Of a stretch of DNA of 64,000 nucleotides, positions 34,601-53,700 are shown piece after piece. Within the stretch, counting starts at the first letter, position 1. Every line of letters begins with the position of its first letter. The notes below the pieces were generated by a model. The model saw only the letters and a program-made list of their open reading frames with translations, was not told where the DNA came from and made no database searches. A program made the translations under genes and the position numbers. The DNA is from Dryobates pubescens (taxonomy: Eukaryota; Chordata; Aves; Piciformes; Picidae), in contig NC_071644.1 in the NCBI RefSeq assembly GCF_014839835.1, positions 7,789,266 through 7,853,265 of the forward strand, read 5' to 3'.

Positions 34601-36217
34601 GAAAGGAGGAAAACTCGTGGTAACCTTCTCTGTTATTTTCTTAATGGAAAAATCCTGCTCTGAAAGGGTGTTGGAAAACTAAGAGATGATAGGATCCTGC
34701 ACAAATAGTTGCATTAAAACCAGGAAAAGGCTGTTAGCAATAGGATACAAGAAGAATGTTTCCAGAAAGGATGTCTTTTTTTTTATTCCCTTTACAATCA
34801 GGTATAAAGATCATAGCTCAGCCCACTACTCTCACACAGCAGATTCCATGTCCCTGTCCCAAGGTGGTCGGTGACCTCTCAAACCCATCTATGCCCATAA
34901 GGGCATTAAACAGCCAAAGTAATAACACAAGTGCCAATCCCTTTGTCTCAGCCACCTCACAGGTTTTCCTCATTATCTACTTTCTACACAGTGCCTGTTT
35001 GGCTTCACCTTGAGAAGCCACCAGAAATGTTACCCCAGTGTAGCAATAACAACCTTCTGCTGAGTGACTACGATGTCTGCGTTTCTCTTTCCTCTTCTCA
35101 TCTTTTCTATGATGGGTTTTCTCCTTCCGTGACATTTGCTGTGGTGGTTTTATAGCCAAGGAATCATCTTCTTCTCCTCTAAAATACAAGACACATGAAT
35201 AAACTCCAGGAGGTTGCAGGTAACATCAAACAGACTGAGAGTTATTTCCTTTTGTCTCCAATTTGAAAAGTTATTATTTTTTTCCCTTCAGCTATTTTTA
35301 AAGCCTCTTCTCAGTACTTCTAAAAGTTAATTTCTTCTGAAGGTTTTTTCCCCCCCTCTTACTCCTACCTGTCTTCCATAGAATCTTCCCTCCTGTAAGG
35401 TGAGTTTCTGATGGTGATTTCCATGCGGTGGTCTCTCAACTCCCCCTCTTCAAGAGAATCCCGCTTTGAATCCCTATCATCTGACTGTGACAGGAACACA
35501 AGAAAGGGCAAAACCAAAATGCAGTTAAAGGCTAGGTCACAAAAGGGAAAAAAAAATTAAATAGGCATCAAATTTTATCTCCCTGGCTCAAACTGGTCAC
35601 ACTGATAAAGCACACTAACTCATAAAGCAGAAATTACACAGCTGTAAGCAACCAAATGCAGTTTAGTTGCAATTAGAGCTGAACTGCAAACTCAGTGTAA
35701 TTGGATAAAGCTAACCAATGATTTAGGAGGACTGCATTAACTCTTGGGGAGCTTGTGCCAAAAGACTGTTATTTTGCACAGAGTTGTATATAAAAGTTAC
35801 TCAAGAACAACTTATTTAAACCCTTTTTTCTGTAAAGCTTGTTACTGGAACTGCAATTTTCCATTTCACCTCAATTTCTCTCACTTGTCTAAGCAATACC
35901 TAGGAACGAAAGCACAGCATAGGAGGTAAGGCCAATGGGATCTTAGCAAAGCATCTGTCAAACATCAGAAATAGAGATCACACACAGAACATGCCTAAGA
36001 GCATAGAGAAGTTCCAGCAACAAGGCAAGCAGCTTTGTTCCCATCAGGAAATGAGGACATATGCACTAGAGCTCCTCAGGTTTCATCAGAAATGTTTGTA
36101 GCTTACATTTTTCATACGCTTTATCTCTGCCTTCTCTTCTTGCTCCTTCCTTCGTTTTTTTTCCTGAAGAATTTCATCTAAAGTTTTCACTTTCCAAGAA
36201 TCCTTTTCATCACCCAT
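22695..36217 (-). CDS. CDK11B: Cyclin-dependent kinase 11 (PITSLRE kinase), complete, 19 coding exons
   Basis: Exons in order: 36217-36107, 35484-35369, 35178-35054, 34524-34386, 33859-33729, 32595-32473, 31240-31145, 31033-30905, 30110-30045, 29530-29361, 28638-28548, 27599-27478, 27158-27053, 26276-26155, 25570-25463, 24982-24866, 24622-24474, 23388-23199, 22787-22695. Phases close at 2304 nt, 767 aa (human about 780-795). CDK11 with cyclin L acts in nuclear transcription, pre-mRNA splicing and mitosis. N-terminal half is charged and Arg/Glu-rich with RHRSHS (110-115, the 14-3-3 site known in human) and an acidic Glu run in exon 8. Kinase domain from ~410: EEGTYGVVY, Lys439, PITSLRE at 451-457, HRDLK 532-536, DFG 552-554, APE 577-579, all intact. 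C-terminus [13 protein letters not shown] is family-typical. The exon 17/18 junction gives MNN where human has MNK. Bird annotations may use CDK11A or CDK11B; the symbol is by synteny. Confidence 0.97.
25317..25362 (-). mobile_element. CR1 LINE 3' tail fragment, CDK11 intron
   Basis: ATCACAGAATCAGAAGATGG then TAGGGGTTGGAAGGGACCTG is a reverse-complement CR1 end of about 45 bases. Confidence 0.65.
25630..25926 (-). mobile_element. CR1 LINE internal 3' fragment, CDK11 intron
   Basis: Minus-strand frame gives [20 protein letters not shown] then [14 protein letters not shown], the same CR1 ORF2 portion as at 4.0-4.4 kb. It sits in the intron between the exons at 25463-25570 and 26155-26276, and does not carry the CR1 3' tail. 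Confidence 0.82.
26481..26672 (-). mobile_element. CR1 LINE 3' end, CDK11 intron
   Basis: AATAGAATTAACCAGGTTGG then AAGAGACCTTTGAGATCATC begins a reverse-complement CR1 end; CACCACCTCCCTGGGCAGCA and GAAGAACTTCTTCCTAACAT follow. About 190 bases. Confidence 0.82.
27755..28072 (-). mobile_element. CR1 LINE 3' end, CDK11 intron
   Basis: TCACAGAATCATGAAGGTTG starts a reverse CR1 copy continuing through CCACTTCCCTGGGCAGCCTG, TTGTTCCTCATGTGCAATTT and CACCTGGCTCCAACCTCCTT. About 315 bases, 5'-truncated; between the exons at 27478-27599 and 28548-28638. Confidence 0.85.
30088..30090 (-). other. Conserved internal start codon for CDK11 p58
   Basis: The ATG at 30090-30088 encodes Met331 in [12 protein letters not shown]. 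Human p58 starts at the matching MSEDEEREN by IRES-driven internal initiation at G2/M. From here the product would be 437 residues (human p58 439). Purine at -3 (G). Use of this start in birds is inferred by conservation. Confidence 0.6.
32248..32325 (-). mobile_element. CR1 LINE 3' tail fragment, CDK11 intron
   Basis: TTCACAGACTGCATCAGGGT then GGAAGGGACCCTCAGAGGTC and CAGTGAGCGGGGACACCA: a reverse CR1 end of about 75 bases, roughly 150 bases downstream (in transcript sense) of exon 32473-32595. Confidence 0.7.
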
Positions 36218-36399
36218 TTGAGTTAAAAAAATAAAAAAAGGGGGGGTCTGAAAAAAAGAACACAACATTCATGAAACCTGCACAAACCACAGAGTCCAGC
36301 ACAGCTATGTCTACGTCACACTGGCTTTTCACATGCGAGCATTCGACCGACCACCCCCAGGTAAAGTCAAGTGAGCCCTGACTTAAGGCTAAACCAGGG

Positions 36400-37060
36400 A
36401 AGGCCCATTAAAACCGCGACGCACACAGTCTTTGCTACGAATTTAAGGACCTTCTCGAGTGAAACGCAAACACCGCCTACGAACAAGATCTGCGGAAGAG
36501 GCAGAGACACCTGTACAGTCCAGACCGTTACGCACAACCTCCGTGCCGAGAACCGCTGCCCTCAGAAGGCACCACCCCGGCCCTCTAACCGCCACCGCTC
36601 GTAACCATCGGACAGACGCAACCCAGCCTCGCCCACAAACACGCTCCCGGTCGGGAGGTTGCCCGGAGCCAGAGCCCACGGGGGCGCGAGACGGGTTTGG
36701 CAGCGTTTGCGGCCCACACCCGGCCCGGCCCCACCGCCCGTTTTCGCCTCAGGGAGCGGTTTCACCAAAGGTCCCCATCTCCGCCCGGCCCCTTCCCCAT
36801 TCCGTCCCGCGCCGCGGGCGGGATGACACCGACGCGTCTAACGGCCCCGACGGGCTGCCCCTGTCACCCCCGGCAGGAGCCGGGCCCACTCACCGCCGCC
36901 ACTACCGGAGCCTGAGAGGAGCAGCGCGGGACAGAGGCGTCACTTCCGCCCGCCGGCGCAGCCTGATGACGTATGGCGCACGCTGCGTGCGGCTGCGGCG
37001 CCATTTAAGGCACAGCCAGAGCTCCCCGGCCTGCAGTTCCCCTGGGCCGGGGCCAGGCTG
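36400..37060. promoter_or_regulatory. CpG island at the CDK11 promoter
   Basis: This stretch is strikingly rich in CG dinucleotides compared with the AT-richer sequence on both sides. It covers the CDK11 first exon and part of its first intron. Long open frames on the plus strand here are by-products of base composition. Confidence 0.8.
36894..36990 (-). promoter_or_regulatory. CDK11 5' UTR exon and promoter core
   Basis: On the minus strand a consensus donor GTGAGT follows CCGGTAGTGGCGGCG; the exon therefore ends at 36894. It pairs with the acceptor CTTTTTTTCAG at 36248-36249, so the second exon is 36107-36247 with 30 bases of leader before the ATG. An ETS-type GGCGGAAGTG (36941-36950, minus) and a CRE-like TGACGTA (36967-36973, plus) lie just outside, typical of a housekeeping promoter. 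The exact start of transcription is not visible. Confidence 0.65.
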
Positions 37061-39998
37061 GAATGCAATAAAAATAGCTAATAAATTAATTAACGGCCGA
37101 GCTCTGCCCGTCTCAATAATAAATAACACAACCCACAACGAGAAACTGGCACTGCAGAGATCTTTCTTTAGGACCACCCTTACATTTACACATTAAAAAA
37201 GGTCGAACTTTATTACTCAGTTGAACAAAGCATGATTTAAACGAGTCACGTAGTGGCGACAGAACCAATACACTGTGAAGGAGAATTTACATTGAATTCC
37301 CTGAAAAGGGAAAGTCGTGGAGAGTCTGCAGCTAGAACTTAACACAGAGTGGTTATTCAACATGACCACAGGTTGCAACACACCACAGGAGAGGAAGAGA
37401 TCATTCGATCATTATGTGCAGCTACTTCATTTCCAACTATTTGAGCTGTGAAATGTCGGTTTAGAAAGATGTCAAGTGCTGCACCTAACACCTGACATTT
37501 GCAGTCTGCTCTTCAGAAGGATTTGTGTTATTTCAAGAATTCACATTAAAAACAAGAGGGTGTTCTATGAGAACATACTTGACAAACATAAACCAAATAA
37601 TCCACATAGCTCTGGCTCACAGAGCTTGTCCGGATCAGTGCATGAGTATCAGGGTGTGGTGCTGAGAAATGCCAGTGAAAGAAAGCACAAAGTGTTGAAA
37701 AGAGGAGTTTCCAGAAGAAATTAGGCAGAAGGACGAAGTGAGGAGCAGGTGGAGAGCTGGGGTGTAATACTGCAATGAACTCTTGGGTAAACAAGGACGA
37801 TTTTCTTCCCTGCCGACAGGAGCAACAGCACAAGGAGAAGTACTAGTATGGCTGGAGGAAGAAAAGGTCTTACAAGTGGAGAGTGAAGAGGCTGGTTTGT
37901 TTAATCTATTAAAAACAAAGGCCAAGAACAGGGCATGGAAAAGTACAGAAGGTCAAGACTGTGAAAACAACCCCCCAGTAAAGCAGGACTGTCCTGCTGC
38001 CACAGAACAGGTGGGGCTAAACCAGCCACTAATGGCTTTAGACCTGTTAGAAATTACAAGTTCCAAATTCCCCACAGCTGTTAGCTTCACAAAACATTCT
38101 CCAGAAACAGGAAAGGCAAAAAGCCTGCTAGCTTTTAAAACTGAGCTTATTCAGTTGATGATGAAAGGGTTTACACAAGAACAGAGCTGGGCAACCAGAA
38201 AGCCACTAACATTTCTGCCTTCCAAGAGGAGCAGAAACACAATGCAAACCAGCCTTTGCTTTCTGCTAAATGCACTGAGATTTTTGAAAGCATAACCACA
38301 AACAAAACCTAAACACCCACAGAGCTTTTGCAAAAGTGCTAAGAGTCCAAAAGGAACAAAGCCACACAGACATCACATACACAATGATGGGGGGAAAAGC
38401 CTGATGCTTCCCTCCCACTCAAATCCTTCAGAGGGTAGGCCCTGGGCAACCAGTCATGTACAGACATGTAACCTGAAGAAAGGCAAAACAAGCACAGACT
38501 ATTTAAGCAGAAATCAGGCTGCTTCAGAGACCCTCTTGAACACAGTTTTCCTCTCTACAGGAACAGTTCACTAAATCTAAAGGGAAACCTCACATGTGGA
38601 AATGAAACAGGAGCTCAGCTTCTGCAGAAACTCCACTAGCAACATCTTATTATCCTATTAGGAATTATTTTTACCACAAAGACCACTTTTATCCATGCTC
38701 CTAATGCCATGCTACCATCTGTCAGAAGAGTGGTAATTATTAAAGACTGGCTCATTTGAATGGTTCATTTTCTTAACAACAACAAAAACATATCAACTGC
38801 AATGTTTGTGCTTTGCTGTGGGGTTTTTTTTTGTAGCTCCAAGTTGCATTTTGCCAAAACTAATTCCTAACACATAAGAATTCTTTTTAAGTTAACTTTT
38901 AAGCTTTGATCTACCACAAAACTTCCTTAAAAAAAAGAAAACTTCTTAAGAGTCTTAGGAGCAGCAGAAATAAAGAATAACCTCAGTTGATGGTAAATAC
39001 TCCTCCCTTTAGTGACCTCTCTGCCATCTTTGTCAGAGACACCTCCAAGATTCTTCACATAAAACAGAAATCCTTTGCACACAGGTCAGAATTATAACCC
39101 TGAGTTTCTACAAGGCAGGATTTTGTTGCCCTCTTAGAACTAATACCCAAACAGCTGATTTCCTCCTAACAGTATTAGAGGATAGAATGGCAACAAATTA
39201 AAACATTTCAGTGGTTTCCTAGAAGTAGAGAGATCCTTCCTTTATCTCCAATTGTTTTCAGTGTTTTTAACCTCTAAGCAACTGCAAGTACTGCACTCAT
39301 TCCATTTATACAGTGCACGTATGTGTCTGCACCTGCAGGGCAATATTAATGCACAACCAGGATGCAGTAGTTCCACCTTTTCTTAAAAAAGAAGAAAAAA
39401 AAAATGACTTTTTGTTCCCAGTTTTGTAGTCAGCAATAGCTGCTCAGCACTGCCTGCTCAGCACTGCTTTTGGGGCACAGACTTGTTTCCATAGCTTGCT
39501 TCAATTAGATATTAACCAGAGTGAAGGCATTTGTTGGGAGGAGGTTCCTTCTTCCAGCTCTGCAACACACACAAACGATGGATGAGGCACAAACAACTCT
39601 AGATTTCAGTTCTGCAACAGTTCCCTTCCACTGCAAGCAAACAGGACACAGTGGAGGGTCCATGTTTTCACATTAGTTTGATGGGAGGGGGAGAAAGGAA
39701 TCATTTTTCCACAAGACATCAAAGTTCTGTCTCTGATACAGTATTGCATGTTCCTTGCAGTCAGGGAAAGACCACAAACCCCACATTTACCACATTACAC
39801 AGCACTAGGTCCTTTGTTGCTGTATCAGTTAGTCAAAGCTTACTGGGTTCTTCCCATTTTTTATTCTCTGCTGTGAGTCCCAAGCTTGACCTGCCATGAA
39901 CTCCAAAGGAACCAAACTGGCATCAACAGTCGAAGCAACAACCAGTTTCAGGAAGAGTTCCTTTGAGTTCCACCAGGTTGGAAGAGTAAATGGCCAAA
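37061..39998 (-). other. Probable SLC35E2 3' UTR
   Basis: About 2.8 kb without coding potential follows the SLC35E2 stop on the minus strand. A minus-strand AATAAA (plus TTTATT at 37209-37214) is followed in transcript sense by a GT-rich stretch near 37170-37195, the layout of a poly(A) site. I infer that the SLC35E2 message ends near 37.19 kb. AT-rich and free of recognisable repeats. Confidence 0.55.
37209..37214 (-). terminator. Candidate SLC35E2 poly(A) signal (AATAAA)
   Basis: Minus-strand AATAAA with a downstream GT-rich stretch (TGTGTAAATGTAAGGGTGG). It is only about 200-250 bases from the CDK11 promoter elements. Confidence 0.55.
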
Positions 39999-48899
<8,901 letters not shown>

Positions 48900-50700
48900 A
48901 CTGAAGCCGCTTGGTACTTCCTTGCGCTTGGGCTGCATTTCCAGTCCCCCGGCTCTGAAACCTTCCCTCATTCAGCACCAGCCAGCACGTGTTTGTGCAT
49001 GCCCCGCAGCACCTCGGAGCTGACCGAGCATCCCAAGCACCGGAGTTTGCTCAGAGCCGCCTTTCCCCAGCGCCCCTCTGAGACCTTCAAGGGAGCAGTG
49101 CTGTACCCCGGCCCTTTGGACCCGACTTTCCGGCTCAAGGACTTTCCGGAGAGCACCAGCGCTGCAGCAAGGCACAGCAGGAGGGAGCTCAGACATCTCC
49201 CTCCTCGGGCACGCCGCAGCTGAGCCAGCATCTCCGCGCTGAGAGCTTTCAGACAGCAGGCTCTGGATCTTCCTCTCTATCAGCACCAGCAGAGCCCGGC
49301 CGCTGATTTTCCCTCCCGAGAACCGGTCAAAGCATCACGACCAGCACCTGGGCGGTCCCGAGCACGCAGCTGCCCTCCGCCAAGGCCGAGATGCTCCGGT
49401 GGATCCCGGTCGAATCGAGCTTCGCCGTTCCAGGCTGCTGCCTCCCGCCCCCCGGAACGCAGCGAAGCAGCCGGCCGGGCCCGCCCCCGCTCGCCGGCCC
49501 CGCCGCGCCGCCGCCGCCGCCTCAGGCAGGGGAGGCGGGACCAGGCCGCGCGCCGCCCCCGGGGGCCGTGCGGGCGGTGCCGCCGCAGCTCAGCAGCCGC
49601 CGCCCGGGATGGGCGAAGAGCTCTCCCTCCCTCCCTCCCTCCGTGCCCCGGAGGCAGCTCTGCACGGGAGGCGGCCACGGGCGGGCAAAGTGCCTCGCCT
49701 GCGGGGCTGGAGGAGGGCCTGGGCTGCGCCCCTTTGTCACAGCTGCCGTCTGTTCCCCTGCCGCCGCGGGCGGGCGGCGGGAGGCTATCTTAGGGAAAAA
49801 AAGGATTAAAAATAAACCACCAAAGGAAAAGGGGATTACAGGGGACACAGCTCCGGGTAACAGCTGGTTAAACCCTGGGGGGGTTCACTAAAGGCTGGTG
49901 CCTCCACTGAGCCCAGCGGGAACTGCCAAGCCGCCCGCCTCTCACATCGCCCGGCACGGCGCCTCCGCCCGAGGGGCACAGCGGTGCCCGGGCAGGGCGA
50001 GAAGACACCCCCGGGGCGGAAGGAAAGGCGAGAGGAAGACTAGGGACAAGCAACAGACACTCCCTCCCGCCACCGCCCCGCGGCGGCTGTTCCCGCCGGG
50101 CACGGGGAAGTGACGCGCAGGCCTGCCCCGGAAGGGCGGGCGCTGCCCGGAACCCGCCGCAGCCATGTAGGTACCGTTACCGGAGGGGAACGGCGCCGGA
50201 GCGGCCATGGAGGGCGCAGACGACAGGTAGCAGCGGGACCTGGCAGCGCTGGGCACCATCGAGGGGGGAGGAACGGGAAGAAAGGAGAGAGGGCGAGCGG
50301 GACTGAGCGCTGCTGGCGGCCGCTCCCGGTGCTCCGCCGCCTCGGTTCGCCGGGGGCATGGGCGGGACTTGGGCTGCCCCTGCTTCTCCGGTTGGTGCGG
50401 GAGGGCCGGAAGCGTCACTGCCGCCAGCGCGGGAGCCGCCTCCGCTCCGCCGGGGCTGTGTCTTGACGGTTCGTTCCCTCTCCCCTTCTCTCCCCGTCCA
50501 GTGGCGCCGCGGCCCCCCCTCTGCCGAACCTCACTCCCCGGCACCGGCAGCTCATCCCCACGCCCTGCGGCCCCGTGAGTACCCCTACACCCACCCGCCG
50601 AGACCGGGCTGGCTCCGGGACGGGCTCTCTGCTTGCCCCGGTAACGGCCGTGCTCCCCCGCTGCCACTCCCCGAGGAGAGATGGGGCCGAGTTTATGCCC
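48900..50700. promoter_or_regulatory. CpG island, likely bidirectional promoter
   Basis: A dense CG-rich block lies between the SLC35E2 coding start (minus, 45863) and the first coding exon of the unnamed plus-strand gene (50207). On the plus side ETS-like CCGGAAG motifs (50128 area, 50406-50412) and a CRE-like GTGACGC (50110-50116) are visible. SLC35E2 needs a leader exon somewhere here, so the island probably serves both genes. A CT-rich CCCT run at about 49622-49643 is simple sequence. Long open frames in the island reflect composition only. Confidence 0.7.
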
Positions 50701-53700
50701 GAGGTGTTCCTTTGTGTCGTGTAACGGGACAGGGCTGTCTATACCTCCGCTCAGACAGCACTGCCCGGGGGGGCTGCTCCCTTGGTTTAGTTGGTTTAGC
50801 TTAAATGAAAGTGTTTTCGAAGAGCCAATTAATAAAGCCGCTCATCAAAAGCTCCTGAGGAGAAGCGTTCGCAGTATGAATTAAAACCTGTGCATTAAAA
50901 CCAGCAGTGCCATAACTCAGCCCTACCTGCAGGTGACTCCCCAGCTCCACGGAGAGTTCTCCCAGCCCCAGTTTCCGCTGTGCTTTTTTTCCTTACATAA
51001 ATCAGTGAAAGGATTTTCGCTGGTGCAGTGCAGTTTATCTGCCTCCACGATTCAGTGTGCCTGGGGTGGATGGAAAAAAAGATCCCTCAAATCCTCTGCA
51101 CATTGCTCACTAGAACATTTGTGGAAAGTTTTCCAAACCTAAAAGTAGGGATGGGATACATGGGAATGTGGGCATTGGCAATCTTCATTTCAGGAGGTGA
51201 AATTACAACACCATGGCTCCTGGGAGGCACTGAGAAAAGCAGAAGGCAGTCTGTAGGCATACCCCAGAAACACCCAGGCTGAGATTAATTACAAAATCAA
51301 GTTAGACTTCTGCTTTCCTCAGCAGTTTTGCAGTTTTAATTCAACTGTAGGGAGCTTCTCTTCCTTTTCCCCAAGAATATCCTGCACCTGTGTCGTTGAG
51401 CTGACTGATGCATTTCTAGGGACAGCAACTAGCTGGGACTGCATTCTGTGCTTAAACCTTTTCTTCCTTTACAGATAAAACCTTGTTCAGAGCTATCCTT
51501 TCCTGTGAAGATCTACTTCTGTGTCACTATTTTGTCTCTGCTAAGTGTAATAGGGCTAACTATAGAGACACTTGTCCGACAGACTGAGGAAGATTTCACC
51601 ATTTCTCTTATTCAGTTGGTTGGAGTTGGTAAGAAACACTTTGTTTCTTTCCCAAGATAGCAATTAATCAGCAATTGAAGTTCCTTAGTTCACTCCATTT
51701 GGCCTCCTGTTACCCAGAGCACATTTTAGCACTAACAAGCTGGATGCTTTTGTTGGTTTTCCCCGTAGTGTTTTGGGGAAAGGATCAGTAATAGATAGGG
51801 TGTCACCCAAAATGTATTAATGTATGACAAAATACTCAGGTTTGGGGAAGTCTGGCTATAATTGGTTTTCTCTAGGCTGATACAGCCATGACTTTGCTTT
51901 CAGAGCTGTCATTTAGATACACTGAGTGTTCAGCAGCCCATTTCATGTCTGTATCATGAAGTGCTGGGGAATTTAGAGGTGTCCACACTCCAAGGTATGC
52001 CATAGAACACACACCTCCTGACATGAGCCATGCTTAGACCTGAGTTGTGGCTGCTTTCACGGCACCTTCTTACCTTGCAGGAAACCAAACATACAGAGTT
52101 TGATCTGAAACAAAATGTTAAGTCATCTGTCTGTCTGAAGTATGTTAATAAAATCCAGACCTCAGGTCTTTTAAAGCCCTTGTCTAAGGGTTTTGATCCT
52201 CCTGGAAGCAAAACCCAAACTTCCATGGATATTTCCCATTAGAGTTTCAATAGAAATGTATTCCTCTTCCAGGGCCCATTTGTATTAAACAGAAATGAAA
52301 CCTAACATGAACATAAATAACAACTATAAATATTCTAGGAAGTCCTCTTCAGTGGCTTTAGCAGCTCTTGGCTGTTGGCTTGCTGGCCAAAACAGCATGG
52401 AAAAGAATGGACTCTTGGTGGGTGTAACACCTTGTGTCTGAGAAGGACACTAATCATAAGCACTTGCTGCTTTCCAGCTTTCCTGCTTTCAGCCAGAGGG
52501 AACAAAGACAATAGATTTGTTCTGGATTCTATAATTAGACACATGCAAACAAGACTTCTATTCCCAATCTCTGGTTTGATTAGCAGCTTTTCACACAGGA
52601 CTCAGCAAGCCACCCAAAAATTGCAGTGTTAGGACAGGCCACTGGTGCCTCCAATCTGTCACACTGCTTTTGTCAGCCACTGCTGTTTTGTGCTTCGGAG
52701 AAAAATGAAGAACCTTCATAATAAACCAGATGAATCACATGGGGAAGTTGAAAGTGTGCTTGCTAATCTGCTTTTAACCCCTCCTACCTTCTGTGGATAA
52801 TAGCCTACACACAGAGGAAGAAGTGCACACCTCTCACAAATCAGGAAAACAAGTGTCTATAAAGGTTAAAATTTGGATTACCCAGGTTAAAATAGGTTTG
52901 AATCAGGAAAATTTGTGTCTTTTTAACAGCAGGAAAACTTGGGTCTTTTTAACACTTCAGATCTCCAAGTTTTAATATAAACATAAGTTGTTGTTTTAAC
53001 ATACTAGTCAGGAAAGATAACATCATTCAAAGAACATGTTGAAACCATGACTGGCTTACCTTGAGATGTGTAAAGTAACCTCCATAAAGACACCAAAACC
53101 ACATCTTCTGCCTGGGAAACAAAGCCTGACAGAACTGGTGGTGGTCCTTTAAAGAAAGAGAGATGCCCTGGCTGTAACAACCTCCTGGATTTACCACTAG
53201 ATACTTCATTTGGGCTTGGGATTTAATTGGTTTGAAACCATTCAGTTCCCAAAGGCAAAGGGATGTCCTTGCTTTCAGAAAGGAGCATTTGCTACCTCTG
53301 CAAACATCCTAATGCTCAGTGGGGGGGGAAAAAAAGTTTGTTTGCAAATTATTTGTAGAGACTTCTGATTTAGCAGCTGAATTTGCAAGACAAGGAAATA
53401 GTGACTCAAATCTTTCAGGTCTTCCTGAGGCCGTAAGCATGGAGAAAAATCACTTTGTAATTTGCCCCTCGTTTTCGGTTTTCTGTTGATAAGGGAGAAG
53501 CAGGAAGTGCATTCACTGGAAAGTTTGACCAAAGCTATTATGTTACTTTGAAACCTTGTACAACGCTTTGTCCCCCAGTCACAACCTGGAACAAACAGAT
53601 GATTTGATGTGTGGCATCCAGGAAGTAGCCCTCTGGGGAAAGAAATCTGCTGTTACTTTGTCCATGGGAAAATTTAACTGGTGTTTGCAGGAGCAAACAG

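Noticed and set aside
36459-37196. 245-codon plus-strand open frame
   Set aside because: It lies antisense to the CDK11 first exon inside a CpG island. Low stop density comes from GC content; Arg/Pro-rich text has no family match.
49942-50667. 241-codon minus-strand open frame
   Set aside because: CpG-island composition effect; it overlaps the first exons of the plus-strand gene, and I see no splice or family support.
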